Assembly: GCF_000212695.1 (NCBI RefSeq)
Contig: NC_015514.1
Span: 2,542,001 to 2,606,000 of the forward strand
Direction: 5' to 3'
From: Cellulomonas fimi ATCC 484
GTDB taxonomy: Bacteria; Actinomycetota; Actinomycetes; Actinomycetales; Cellulomonadaceae
DNA: 64,000 bases
The notes below the pieces were generated by a model. The model saw only the letters and a list, made by a program, of their open reading frames with translations, did no database searches and was not told where the DNA came from. This document shows, one piece after another, positions 46,401 through 53,643 of this stretch. The translations under genes and the position numbers were made by a program. Within the stretch, counting starts at the first letter, position 1. Each line of letters opens with the position of its first letter.

Positions 46401-49400
46401 GCTCGTTCTGCGCGACGTACACGATCGGGTACACGCCCGCGCTGCGCGGCGCGGTCACCGCGATGCGGCGGCCCTGCACGGAGGCCTCGATGCCCTCGGG
46501 CACGACGAGCTCGTCGGTGAGCTCGAGCTCGCCGCCGCCGGAGTCGACGTCGTTCGCCAGCACGCGGACCTCGACGCGCTCCCCGGGCCGGATCGTCACC
46601 GTGTCGTCACGCGTGACGACCGTGGAGGCGTCCGTCGGACGCTTCGCGATGCCGACGCGCACCGTCGCGACGGCCCGCTGACCGGTCCAGTCCTCGACCG
46701 CGTACGTGAAGGTGTCCGTGCCGCTCTCGCGGGCGTACGCCTGGTACTCCAGCCAGTCGGGGCCGACGTCCGTCACGCGCCCCTTGGTCGGGCCGCTCGC
46801 CTGGCCGAGCAGCGTGACGCCGTCGCCGTCCGCGTCGATCCCGACGAGCGGGACGGGGATGCGCACGACGTCGCCGTCGAACACGCGCGCCTCGAGGTCC
46901 TGCGGGCGCGGCGGCGCCTTGGTCGTCGCGTCGGACGCGTGCACGCGCACGGTGAGCTGCGCGGCGGACACGTTGCCGGCCGGGTCGCTCACCTCGAACA
47001 TCGCGCGCACGGTCGTGGGCCCGACGGGCGCCTGGTAGCGCAGGACGTCGCCCGAGACGAACAGCAGGCCCTCGCCCTCGCCGAGCGGCTCGGGCAGCTC
47101 GCGCTCCAGCGTCAGGCGGTCGCCGTCGGGGTCGCTCGCGGACTCGAGGACGGGGATCGTCACGACGCCGCCGGTGCGCACCGAGGCCTCGACGTTCTGC
47201 ACGACGGGAGGCTGCGAGGAGCCCGACGCGGGGATCGGCTGCACGGTGATCTCCCCCACCGCGCTCGTCGGGCCGTTCGACACCGTGTACCGCAGCACGA
47301 CGGGCTCGGTCAGGGTGCGCTCGGAGCGGACCTGCACGAGCCGGTGCTCCAGCACGACGACCTGGAGACCCGCGCCGTCGGGGACCTCGACCGACTGCAG
47401 CACGAGGACGCTGCCGGCGGGGTCGCTGTCGTTCTCGAGCGGGTCGACGGTGACCTCGCCGCCGGGCGGCAGGTACGCCTTGTCGCGCACCGCCGTCGGC
47501 GGCTGCGCCTGCTCGGGCCACTCGAGCACGTCGATGCGCGCGAGGCCCGTGCCCTGCTGCGGCGGGACGGCGACGAGGAACGGCACGTAGTACGTGCCGG
47601 CACGCGGCGCCGAGAACGTGAACGTCCCGGCCTGCAGGTCGCGACCGATGGTCGCGCCGACGACGTCGTCGACGCCCGCGAGGCGCGGCGGCTCGGCGCT
47701 GGAGCTGCGCACGGCGTCGAGCGGGCGCAGCGTGACCGACTGCCCGACGTACGTCACCGCGTGCACCGGGTCGATCCGCGGCGCGAGCGAGCCCGCAGGG
47801 CGGATGTCGACGTCGAGGGTGCCCTCGACCGTGTCGGTGCCGTCCGAGACCACGAGGTCGACACGGGCGCGGCCCAGCCGGCCGCCGTCCGCCTGGAACG
47901 CGACGGTCCCGTCCTGCCGGAACCGCACGGTGCCCGCCGCCGGGTCGGTCGTGGCCGACAGCAGGAGCAGGTCGTCGCCGTCGGGGTCGACGAAGTCCGA
48001 GAGCACGAGGTGCTCGGCACGCGCGCCCTGCTCGACGCGCAGCTCGCCGGTCCGCACCTGCTGCGGGGGCTCGTTGCCGCCCGCGCGGACGGTGAGCGTG
48101 ACGGTCGCCTGCGACGGCGCGTTGATGCCGCGGCCGTCGTCGATCGTGTAGGTGAACGCGACCGACCCGGTGGCGCCGGGCGCGACGGCGACCTGCAGGG
48201 CGCGTCCGCCGTGGATCGGCTGGACCGAGCCGAACTCGGGCGGCAGGGGGTCGATCTTGGTGACGACGAGGATCCCGCAGTCGGCGGACGAGTCGTTGTC
48301 GATGACGGGCAGGATCGTCGTGCGGTTCGGCCGGACGCCGAACGCGTCGTCGGCGGCGACGGGGGCCGCCGAGGTGTCGGAGCACTCCGTGACGAGGTCC
48401 TGCGTCGTCTGCGGGGTGTCGGACTCCTCCTCGGCCTCCTCCGGCTGCTCCTCCGGGACGACCTCCTGCCACTTGGGCACGCGCAGCTCGGTGTCGCGCG
48501 TCGGCATCCACACCCGGCCGCGCAGCGTGTCGTTGAGCACGACGATCCCGCGGTTCACACGGAACACGAGCTGGTCCTGCGCCGACATGTCCTGCAGGTC
48601 CTTGACCTTGACGTCCTTGCCGTCGCACAGCTCGAGGTACGAGCCGACGGGCGTCGCCCACGCCCCGTGCGCGCACGACCCGACCTGGACGGGCGCCGCG
48701 GGGGCGCCGTCGCCGGCCGTCGGGTGCTCGACGACGTCCCCACCGTCGAGCGGGACCTCGAGCAGGGCCTTGCGGCTCGCGACGAGGACGCGCGACGACT
48801 GCGGCCCCGGCTGCTGCAGGACGAGGTCCTCGCCCTCGAGCTCGACCGTGCCGTGCAGCGTCCGCACCGTGCTGCCGGAGAGCACGACGGGCTCCTCGCC
48901 GACGGCCGTGAAGCCGTCCACGCGGCCGTCGCCCTCGAGCGTGCCCATCTCGGCCGCGACCGGCCCGCCGGACGACACGTCGACGCGCGTGACCTTCCCC
49001 CCGTCGCCGACCGCGACCGCGACGCCGGTGCGCGCGACGACGACCGCACCGTCCTCGCCGAGCTCGACGTCCGGCGCGTCCTGCTCGACGTTCAGCCCGT
49101 CCAGCGACGCCACCGCGCGCACCCAGGCCTCGCCGCCGCTCGCGATCGCGACCGTCCCGGCCGCCATCGACGCGTCCGCGCCGGGCGCGGCGACCTGCGT
49201 CGTGAGCGCCACGGTCGCCGGGTCGACGACCGCGACCCCGCCCGGCTCGTGCAGCACCACGTCGCTGCCGTCCTGCAGCACGTCGAAGCTGCTGCCCTCG
49301 GTCACGAGACCGCTGTCGAGCTCCTCGACCTGCGCGTTGAAACGCCCGAGCCGCAGCTCGCTCGTCGCGGTCAGCCACACGCCGCCGTCGTTGAGGTCGA

Positions 49401-49512
49401 CGCGCGCGAGCGGGAAGCCGCGGTCCACGAGCGCGAGCACGGCGACGACCGCCGGCAGCGTGACGACCGCGGCGACCTTGGTCGTGCGGCTGCGCACGTC
49501 CCTCCAGCTCAT
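43402..49512 (-). CDS. Giant surface protein with Ig/cadherin-like and FN3 repeats
   Basis: A 2036-residue protein. A short basic cytosolic start (MSWRDVRSRTTK) leads to one uncleaved-looking membrane helix (about 12-30). Residues 35-400 are beta-rich and may form a propeller (DGGVWLTATSELRLGRFNAQ, LEVPLDGGDVVEHPTAG). From about 430 to 1455 there are many Ig/cadherin-like modules with DPDGD-type turns (SDFVDPDGDDLLLL, LESASDPDGDRLTL, VGIDADGDGVTLLG), which suggest calcium binding. Residues 1455-2036 carry about six fibronectin type III modules (VVLSWDAPDNRGAAITGYRV, GQINVAWDPAAENGDAVRAYEL). There is no C-terminal sorting signal, so it appears anchored only by its N-terminus. The ATG overlaps the kinase stop (ATGA). 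It may be the extracellular arm of this signalling cluster. Confidence 0.9.
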   Translation of the reverse strand: MSWRDVRSRTTKVAAVVTLPAVVAVLALVDRGFPLARVDLNDGGVWLTATSELRLGRFNAQVEELDSGLVTEGSSFDVLQDGSDVVLHEPGGVAVVDPATVALTTQVAAPGADASMAAGTVAIASGGEAWVRAVASLDGLNVEQDAPDVELGEDGAVVVARTGVAVAVGDGGKVTRVDVSSGGPVAAEMGTLEGDGRVDGFTAVGEEPVVLSGSTVRTLHGTVELEGEDLVLQQPGPQSSRVLVASRKALLEVPLDGGDVVEHPTAGDGAPAAPVQVGSCAHGAWATPVGSYLELCDGKDVKVKDLQDMSAQDQLVFRVNRGIVVLNDTLRGRVWMPTRDTELRVPKWQEVVPEEQPEEAEEESDTPQTTQDLVTECSDTSAAPVAADDAFGVRPNRTTILPVIDNDSSADCGILVVTKIDPLPPEFGSVQPIHGGRALQVAVAPGATGSVAFTYTIDDGRGINAPSQATVTLTVRAGGNEPPQQVRTGELRVEQGARAEHLVLSDFVDPDGDDLLLLSATTDPAAGTVRFRQDGTVAFQADGGRLGRARVDLVVSDGTDTVEGTLDVDIRPAGSLAPRIDPVHAVTYVGQSVTLRPLDAVRSSSAEPPRLAGVDDVVGATIGRDLQAGTFTFSAPRAGTYYVPFLVAVPPQQGTGLARIDVLEWPEQAQPPTAVRDKAYLPPGGEVTVDPLENDSDPAGSVLVLQSVEVPDGAGLQVVVLEHRLVQVRSERTLTEPVVLRYTVSNGPTSAVGEITVQPIPASGSSQPPVVQNVEASVRTGGVVTIPVLESASDPDGDRLTLERELPEPLGEGEGLLFVSGDVLRYQAPVGPTTVRAMFEVSDPAGNVSAAQLTVRVHASDATTKAPPRPQDLEARVFDGDVVRIPVPLVGIDADGDGVTLLGQASGPTKGRVTDVGPDWLEYQAYARESGTDTFTYAVEDWTGQRAVATVRVGIAKRPTDASTVVTRDDTVTIRPGERVEVRVLANDVDSGGGELELTDELVVPEGIEASVQGRRIAVTAPRSAGVYPIVYVAQNERGGRDDGVLTVTVSDDAAVEPPVARDVVVPAIDTIGRTEVEVDVLAVAQNPSGPLSDLDVEIPGQVADVARVTTGSSPKVVVTLVDHAQTLPYILRNSTDPDRRASYAFITVPALGFFSPMPRPKAPELRVASGAELAIDLNAQVQVAPGRSASISDLTAVTATKSDGSALVVDKDHLRFVSAAGYAGPASITIPVTDASGPGDTTARTAVISLPITVFAVDDHPPTFTPSTIAVAPGEPATSVDLAAFTQGPEGSDGGRETYSFQLTSAIPEGFQARLDGSVLVVSAPTSTPKGTTGRLEGRLGFGRTGSMDIAIDLKVSASTRLKARVQDFVIGDGAQGRERTVDVLVGSVNPFPETPLQVVSAAVETSGAGTASASSGAVTVRPGAEYVGTMVVRYVVRDATGDPDRQVEGRISVNVRGRPATPTPPRVQEIRDRTVVLSWDAPDNRGAAITGYRVVASPGGITRACASTTCTIDGLTNDVEYTFTVAAQNAVDWSDPSAASAPARPDAVPDAPGTPALVFGDGQLSATWAAPPQTGSPVTSYTVEISPAPVSGPATITSATTSATFRGLKNGTAYTVRVRAHNRAPEPSPWSMSSAPEVPAGVPGAPARVEAVRVGTPAGRQINVAWDPAAENGDAVRAYELTITGGPGEGTFTLSASQTSYPMLDAQNGVQYRFSVRAQNKAGWGSAATTNASTFGIPGAPGTPTASARAGEGAVDLRWGEADGNGTAIERYLVQVSDGRRLDVGRTLGTRIDGLVGGTAYTFSVTAVNAAGEGPSSAPSAAVTATTRPGRPNVDAVRVTSTANAFGKPKDLALSWSGVDSGGGQNLVYDWTLYGPNRAEAGGTVSGTTATVDISSWNMAWTGTDVTLSVRARTSVASGDSGQSTTTLRWGAVPGAPANVNLTPDRTPDPRSVTVTWDAVDVTPGVQYYDVRWTVNGTELGNRQTSAGTTQDALDTRQLKAGDVVSVVVRGHNERGDGQWSARQTYTLPAAAAG

Positions 49513-51065
49513 GGCACGCACCCCTGCGCAGGTTCGGCGGACGACGAGCGGTCCGCCCGGACGATCGAGACCTCGATGCAGACGGCACCCCCGGGCGCGT
49601 CCGCGGCGGGCACGGTGACGGTGGCCGCGTCGACCAGGGCGTGCGTGGGCTCGCCCGTGGCGGTCCGCACGGCCCACAGGTACCGGTCACCGGTGGCCGG
49701 GGACGGGTTCTCCCACGTGAACACGACCGAGCCGTCCGCCTGGACGGTCCCGGCCAGCGAGTGCGGCGACGGGACGACCTGCCCGGTCGAGACCTCCGGC
49801 GCGGCGCCCGTGAGGTCGTCGGTCGGCGGCGTCGGGCGCTCGGGATCGCCCGTGAGCGTCGCGAACGCGACGACCGCGACGGCACCGAGCAGCACGAGCG
49901 CGGCGCCCGCGCCGGCGAGGGCCCGTGTGCGCGGCGACCTCCCCGGCTCGGCGTCGGCGGTCTCCTGCTCGGCCGGCGGCAGCATGACCGGCGCACCGGC
50001 CGGCGCAGGCGCAGGTGCGGGTGCGCCCACGACCTGGATGCCGCGCAGCCGCGTCGACTCGTCGTCGGCCGCCGGGGCCGGAGCGGGCGGCGCGGGGTTC
50101 GGGTCGAGCGTGACGACGGAGCGCACACGCGTCGCGTCCTCGGCCGGAGCGGCACCGCCGTGCTGCACGAGCGGCTCGGGGTCCGGAACGACGTCGTCGG
50201 GCAGGTCGAGCGACGTCACGGGCAGGCGCAGGTCGGCCTCGACGCCCTGCAGCGCGCGGGCCATCGCGGCCGCCGACGGGAACCGGCGCGCCGGGTCCTT
50301 CGCCATCGACCGCTCGAGGACGTGCTGCAGCCCGACGGGGACGTCGTCGCGCCCGGTCGGCGGCAGCGGGGAGCGCTCGATCCGCGCGACGAGCTGCTGC
50401 GCACCGTTGGCCGCACCCGGGATCTCGAAGGGCGTGCGGCCCGCGAGCAGCGAGTACACGGTCGCGCCCAGCGAGTACACGTCGGAGCGCTCGTCGCCCG
50501 TCGGCTGGTCGCCGAGCAGCTCGGGAGGCGACCACGGGATGGACATGCCGACGGTCGCACCGCCGCCCTGGCCGGTCGTCGCGGCGATGCCGAAGTCGGT
50601 CAGCGCGGGCCAGCCGAAGTCGGTCGTCAGGACGTTCGCGGGCTTGATGTCACGGTGCAGGATGCCGGCCCGATGGGCGGTCTCGATCGCGGACGCGAGC
50701 CGGATCGCGATGCGCAGCGACTCGGCGACCGACAGGCGCTCCTGCCGGTACCGCTCCGCGAGGCCCGGCCGGGAGCAGTACTCCATCACCAGGTACGGGC
50801 GGCCGTCCTCGGCGATCGCGGCGTGGTGGATCGTGACGATCGACGGGTGGTGCGACAGCTGGGCCATGAGGTTGGCCTCGGACTGGAACCGGGTGCGCAC
50901 CTCGTCGTCGAGGCTGCCCGCGAGCAGGACCTTGACCGCGACCTCGCGACGCGGCAGCTCCTGCTGGTACAGGAAGACGTCCGCGAAGCCGCCCAGCCCG
51001 AGCACCCGCTGGTACTCGTAGCCCGGCAGCCGCGGTGGGGCGGAGGCTTCGCGACGTGCGGTCAC
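49509..51065 (-). CDS. Transmembrane Ser/Thr protein kinase
   Basis: A 518-residue PknB-type kinase. Glycine loop GLGGFADV, VAVK (K45), catalytic HRDIKPANVL (D139), TDFG (D157) and a WSPPE in place of APE all occur in residues 15-275. A cytosolic juxtamembrane linker (280-380) has two similar sites, EDATRVRSV and DESTRLRGI, plausible autophosphorylation/FHA-docking threonines. A membrane helix at about 383-404 leads to an extracytoplasmic FN3-like domain (440-518, with VVFTWENPSPATGDRYLWAV). No PASTA repeats are present, so it is distinct from PknB. The GTG overlaps the FHA gene stop, and its stop overlaps the giant protein ATG. It is expected to be countered by the adjacent PP2C. Confidence 0.94.
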   Translation of the reverse strand: MTARREASAPPRLPGYEYQRVLGLGGFADVFLYQQELPRREVAVKVLLAGSLDDEVRTRFQSEANLMAQLSHHPSIVTIHHAAIAEDGRPYLVMEYCSRPGLAERYRQERLSVAESLRIAIRLASAIETAHRAGILHRDIKPANVLTTDFGWPALTDFGIAATTGQGGGATVGMSIPWSPPELLGDQPTGDERSDVYSLGATVYSLLAGRTPFEIPGAANGAQQLVARIERSPLPPTGRDDVPVGLQHVLERSMAKDPARRFPSAAAMARALQGVEADLRLPVTSLDLPDDVVPDPEPLVQHGGAAPAEDATRVRSVVTLDPNPAPPAPAPAADDESTRLRGIQVVGAPAPAPAPAGAPVMLPPAEQETADAEPGRSPRTRALAGAGAALVLLGAVAVVAFATLTGDPERPTPPTDDLTGAAPEVSTGQVVPSPHSLAGTVQADGSVVFTWENPSPATGDRYLWAVRTATGEPTHALVDAATVTVPAADAPGGAVCIEVSIVRADRSSSAEPAQGCVP

Positions 51066-52636
51066 GACCCCCGCTCCACGGTGAACGTCACGCCGTCGCC
51101 GAGGTCGACGACCTCGTCCGTCGCGACGACGCTCGGCTCCCCCGGGTGCAGGCGGCGCGATCCCTCGCCCGCCCGCGAGACGTGCACGCCGTTCGTGGAG
51201 TCCAGGTCGGTGACGAGCACGTGGTCGCCCTCCACGCGGACCTCGGCGTGCGTGCGCGAGATGTCCTGCTGCGGGCTCGGGACCGTGACGAGCCGCGGCA
51301 GCTCGCGGTTCGTGACACGCGCGACCTGCGGCGCGCGGCCGAGCAGCACCGCACGGTCGAGCGAGACGACCAGGCCGGTCGAGAGCACGAGCTTGGCCGG
51401 CTCCGCGGGCGCGGGGGCGCGGAACGGCCCGGGCACCTCGTCGGACGCCCAGCTGGGCAGCTGCTCGCGGATCGCCGCGAGGTCCGAGGAGAGGATCGTC
51501 AGGCCGTCGTGGTCGTCCTGCGACGCGGGCGGCAGGTCGGGCTGCGCCTCGGCGGCGGGCGCGGCCGGCTCCGCGGGGGCCGCGGGCTCGGGCGTCGCGG
51601 CCGCGGGGCGACGGCCCCGCCGCGGCTCCTCGGCGTGCTGCTCGAGCAGGGACTCGGCGGCGGCGACCACGTCGTACGGGGCGTCGAGCGGCGCGCTCAG
51701 CGGGGCGTCGAGCGCGTCGCGGCGGCCGCGGGCGGTGGGCAGCTCGGGCGCCTCGGCCGCGGGCAGGGCGGGCAGGGTCGGGGCGGCGGGCTCGTCGGGT
51801 GCGGTCGGGGCGACGGGAGCGGCGGCGGCGCCGGGCGCCTCCGGGGTCGCGACGTCGGCGACCTCGGCACGCGGCTCGTCGACGGCCGTCGCGCCCTGCG
51901 CGGCCGGTGGGACGGGCGTCTTCCGCGCGGGGGTCTCCTGCGCCGTGGTGCGGGCGCCCTCCTGCGCGGCGGGCGTCTCGGCAGCCGTCTCGGCGACCGG
52001 CTCGGTCGACGTGCTCTCCTCGACCGGAGCCGGCTCGGGCTGCGCGGGCGCGGCCGCGACACGCGTGGACCCGCCCCGCTTCGTGGTCGCGGGTGCGGCG
52101 GACGCGGGGGCCTCCTGCACGGGGTCCGGGGTCGCCGGTGGGGAGTCGGGCTCGGCCACCTCGGCCGCGGGCTCCGGCTCCACCTGGGGCTCCGGCTCGG
52201 CGACGACGACCTCGGCGACCTCGACACGCACCGACCCGGCGGGTGCGACACCGTCCACGAGCGGCACGGCGTCACCGGTCGCGGCGCCGACACGCGCGAC
52301 CAGCACCCCCACGGTCTCGAGCACCTGCTCCGACCACGTGCGCACACCGCCGGCCCGCAGCACCTGCTGCGCACCGTCGGTCTCGGTCACCTCGACGTCG
52401 ACGTCGCCACGCAGCGCCACGTGCACGCGCGTGCCGTCGACCGCCGCGACCGCGAAGTGCGGCAGCGCTGCCAGCCCGTCGCGCGCGAGCACGTCCAGCA
52501 CGGCGACGACACCCTCGGGTGCGGCGTCCCACAGCGCGCGCGCGAGCGCGGCGTCCGCGTCCGGGCCGACGAGCGCCACGAAGCCGGGGCGCACGACGGC
52601 CGTCCACGCGCCGGCGGTGTACTGGGGCACGCTCAT
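51062..52636 (-). CDS. FHA-domain protein with long disordered linker
   Basis: A 524-residue protein. Residues 1-110 form an alpha/beta N-terminal domain I cannot name (MSVPQYTAGAWTAVVRPGFVALVGPDADAALARALWDAA). Residues 110-410 are a low-complexity Ala/Pro/Glu linker. The C-terminal FHA domain (about 420-522) has VVSLDRAVLLGRAP, DISRTHAEVR and TDLDSTNGVHV, all pThr-binding residues present. No membrane helix is seen. Its start overlaps the PP2C stop (ATGA) and its stop overlaps the kinase GTG, so phosphatase, reader and kinase are made in sequence from one message. It probably recruits phosphorylated kinase or partner proteins. Confidence 0.88.
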   Translation of the reverse strand: MSVPQYTAGAWTAVVRPGFVALVGPDADAALARALWDAAPEGVVAVLDVLARDGLAALPHFAVAAVDGTRVHVALRGDVDVEVTETDGAQQVLRAGGVRTWSEQVLETVGVLVARVGAATGDAVPLVDGVAPAGSVRVEVAEVVVAEPEPQVEPEPAAEVAEPDSPPATPDPVQEAPASAAPATTKRGGSTRVAAAPAQPEPAPVEESTSTEPVAETAAETPAAQEGARTTAQETPARKTPVPPAAQGATAVDEPRAEVADVATPEAPGAAAAPVAPTAPDEPAAPTLPALPAAEAPELPTARGRRDALDAPLSAPLDAPYDVVAAAESLLEQHAEEPRRGRRPAAATPEPAAPAEPAAPAAEAQPDLPPASQDDHDGLTILSSDLAAIREQLPSWASDEVPGPFRAPAPAEPAKLVLSTGLVVSLDRAVLLGRAPQVARVTNRELPRLVTVPSPQQDISRTHAEVRVEGDHVLVTDLDSTNGVHVSRAGEGSRRLHPGEPSVVATDEVVDLGDGVTFTVERGS

Positions 52637-53550
52637 CGGGGGTTCTCCTGGTCGCGGGCGTACGAGGGCGAGGACGTGGACGGGGGGCCACCAGCATCGT
52701 CGGTCGGCACGGGTGCTGGCGAGGGCCGCGCGGGCGAACGTGGCACCGTCGCCCCGTTCAGCATCTCGTCCCACAGGTGCGGGCCGAGGTCGGCGCCGAG
52801 CCGGGGCACGGTGATGTGCACGTCGTCGTGCGCGCCGCCGGTCGTGGCGACGTCGACGACCACCGCGCTGACGTTGTCCCGCGCGCCGCGGCCGAGCGCG
52901 TGCTGCACGAGCAGCGTCGCGGCGTCCTGCGGGTCGGCGGTCGCGCGCAGCAGGGCGGCGATGTCGTCGTCGCCCAGCTCGCGCGTCAGGCCGTCGGTGC
53001 AGATCAGCAGCCGGTCGGTGAGACCGGCGGGCAGCAGCCAGTAGTCGGGCTCGGGCGCCTCGCCCGTGCCGAGGGCGCGCGTCAGGACGTGCCGCTCCGG
53101 GTGGTGCTCGGCGTCGCCCGCGGTGATCTCGCCGAGGTCGATGAGCTCCTGCACGACCGAGTGGTCGACGCTCACCTGCTCGAGGACGTCGTCCGCCCAG
53201 CGGTACACCCGCGAGTCGCCCACGTTGAAGACGAGCCAGTACGAGCCGCCCTCGTGCTCCGTGACGGCGACCCCGGAGACGGTCGTGCCGCCCCGGCGCC
53301 CGCCGGTGAACTCGGTCCGGATGCGCCCGGCCGTGCGCGTGAAGCACGCGTGCACGTCGTCCGCGGTGGCCGCGAGCTTGCCCGCGAGCTGCGCGAACTC
53401 CTCGACCGCGATGCGGCTCGCGAGGTCGCCCGCGTCGTGCCCGCCCATGCCGTCGGCGACGAGGAACACGGGCGGGTACGCGAGCAGGGCGTCCTCGTTG
53501 ACCTCGCGCACGCGGCCCCGATCGGTCGCCGAGCCCCAGGACGTGCGCAC
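52633..53550 (-). CDS. PP2C-family Ser/Thr phosphatase
   Basis: A 305-residue phosphatase reversing the adjacent kinase. Metal-binding and core motifs are all present: SATDRGRVREVNEDALL (D10, E19-D20 region), VADGMGGHDAGDLAS (D33, G34), GTTVSGVAV, FNVGDSRVYR, DHSVVQELIDLGEI, LLICTDGLTRELGDDDI and RDNVSAVVVDV. It lacks the membrane helix seen in PstP/Stp and ends with a Pro/Ser-rich tail. The start is GTG 53550 (VRTSWGSATD), with GAGGGGG upstream. It is the first gene of the cluster, preceded by a hairpin that separates it from the hydrolase gene. Confidence 0.93.
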   Translation of the reverse strand: MRTSWGSATDRGRVREVNEDALLAYPPVFLVADGMGGHDAGDLASRIAVEEFAQLAGKLAATADDVHACFTRTAGRIRTEFTGGRRGGTTVSGVAVTEHEGGSYWLVFNVGDSRVYRWADDVLEQVSVDHSVVQELIDLGEITAGDAEHHPERHVLTRALGTGEAPEPDYWLLPAGLTDRLLICTDGLTRELGDDDIAALLRATADPQDAATLLVQHALGRGARDNVSAVVVDVATTGGAHDDVHITVPRLGADLGPHLWDEMLNGATVPRSPARPSPAPVPTDDAGGPPSTSSPSYARDQENPR

Positions 53551-53610
53551 ACAGCCCCCTCTTCGTGGTCGGGACGACTTCGGTCGTCGGCGCACATGGT
53601 GCCTCACGGG

Positions 53611-53638
53611 GGGCGGTCCGACACAACTCGGACCGCCC
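53611..53638. terminator. Terminator hairpin between hydrolase and PP2C cluster
   Basis: A perfect 11-base-pair stem (53611-53621 / 53628-53638) with a 6-base loop lies 6 bases after the hydrolase stop on the minus strand. It probably ends the phoH-ybeY-corC-era-hydrolase operon and isolates the kinase cluster, whose first start codon is 61 bases further on. Confidence 0.7.
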
Positions 53639-53643
53639 GCTGG

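Noticed and set aside
43129..51021. Plus-strand open frame of over 2600 codons opposite the giant surface protein and kinase genes
   Set aside because: It is a mirror frame caused by high GC and third-position bias. It has Arg/Asp/Val-rich low-complexity translation, no recognisable domain, and covers two well-supported genes on the other strand.
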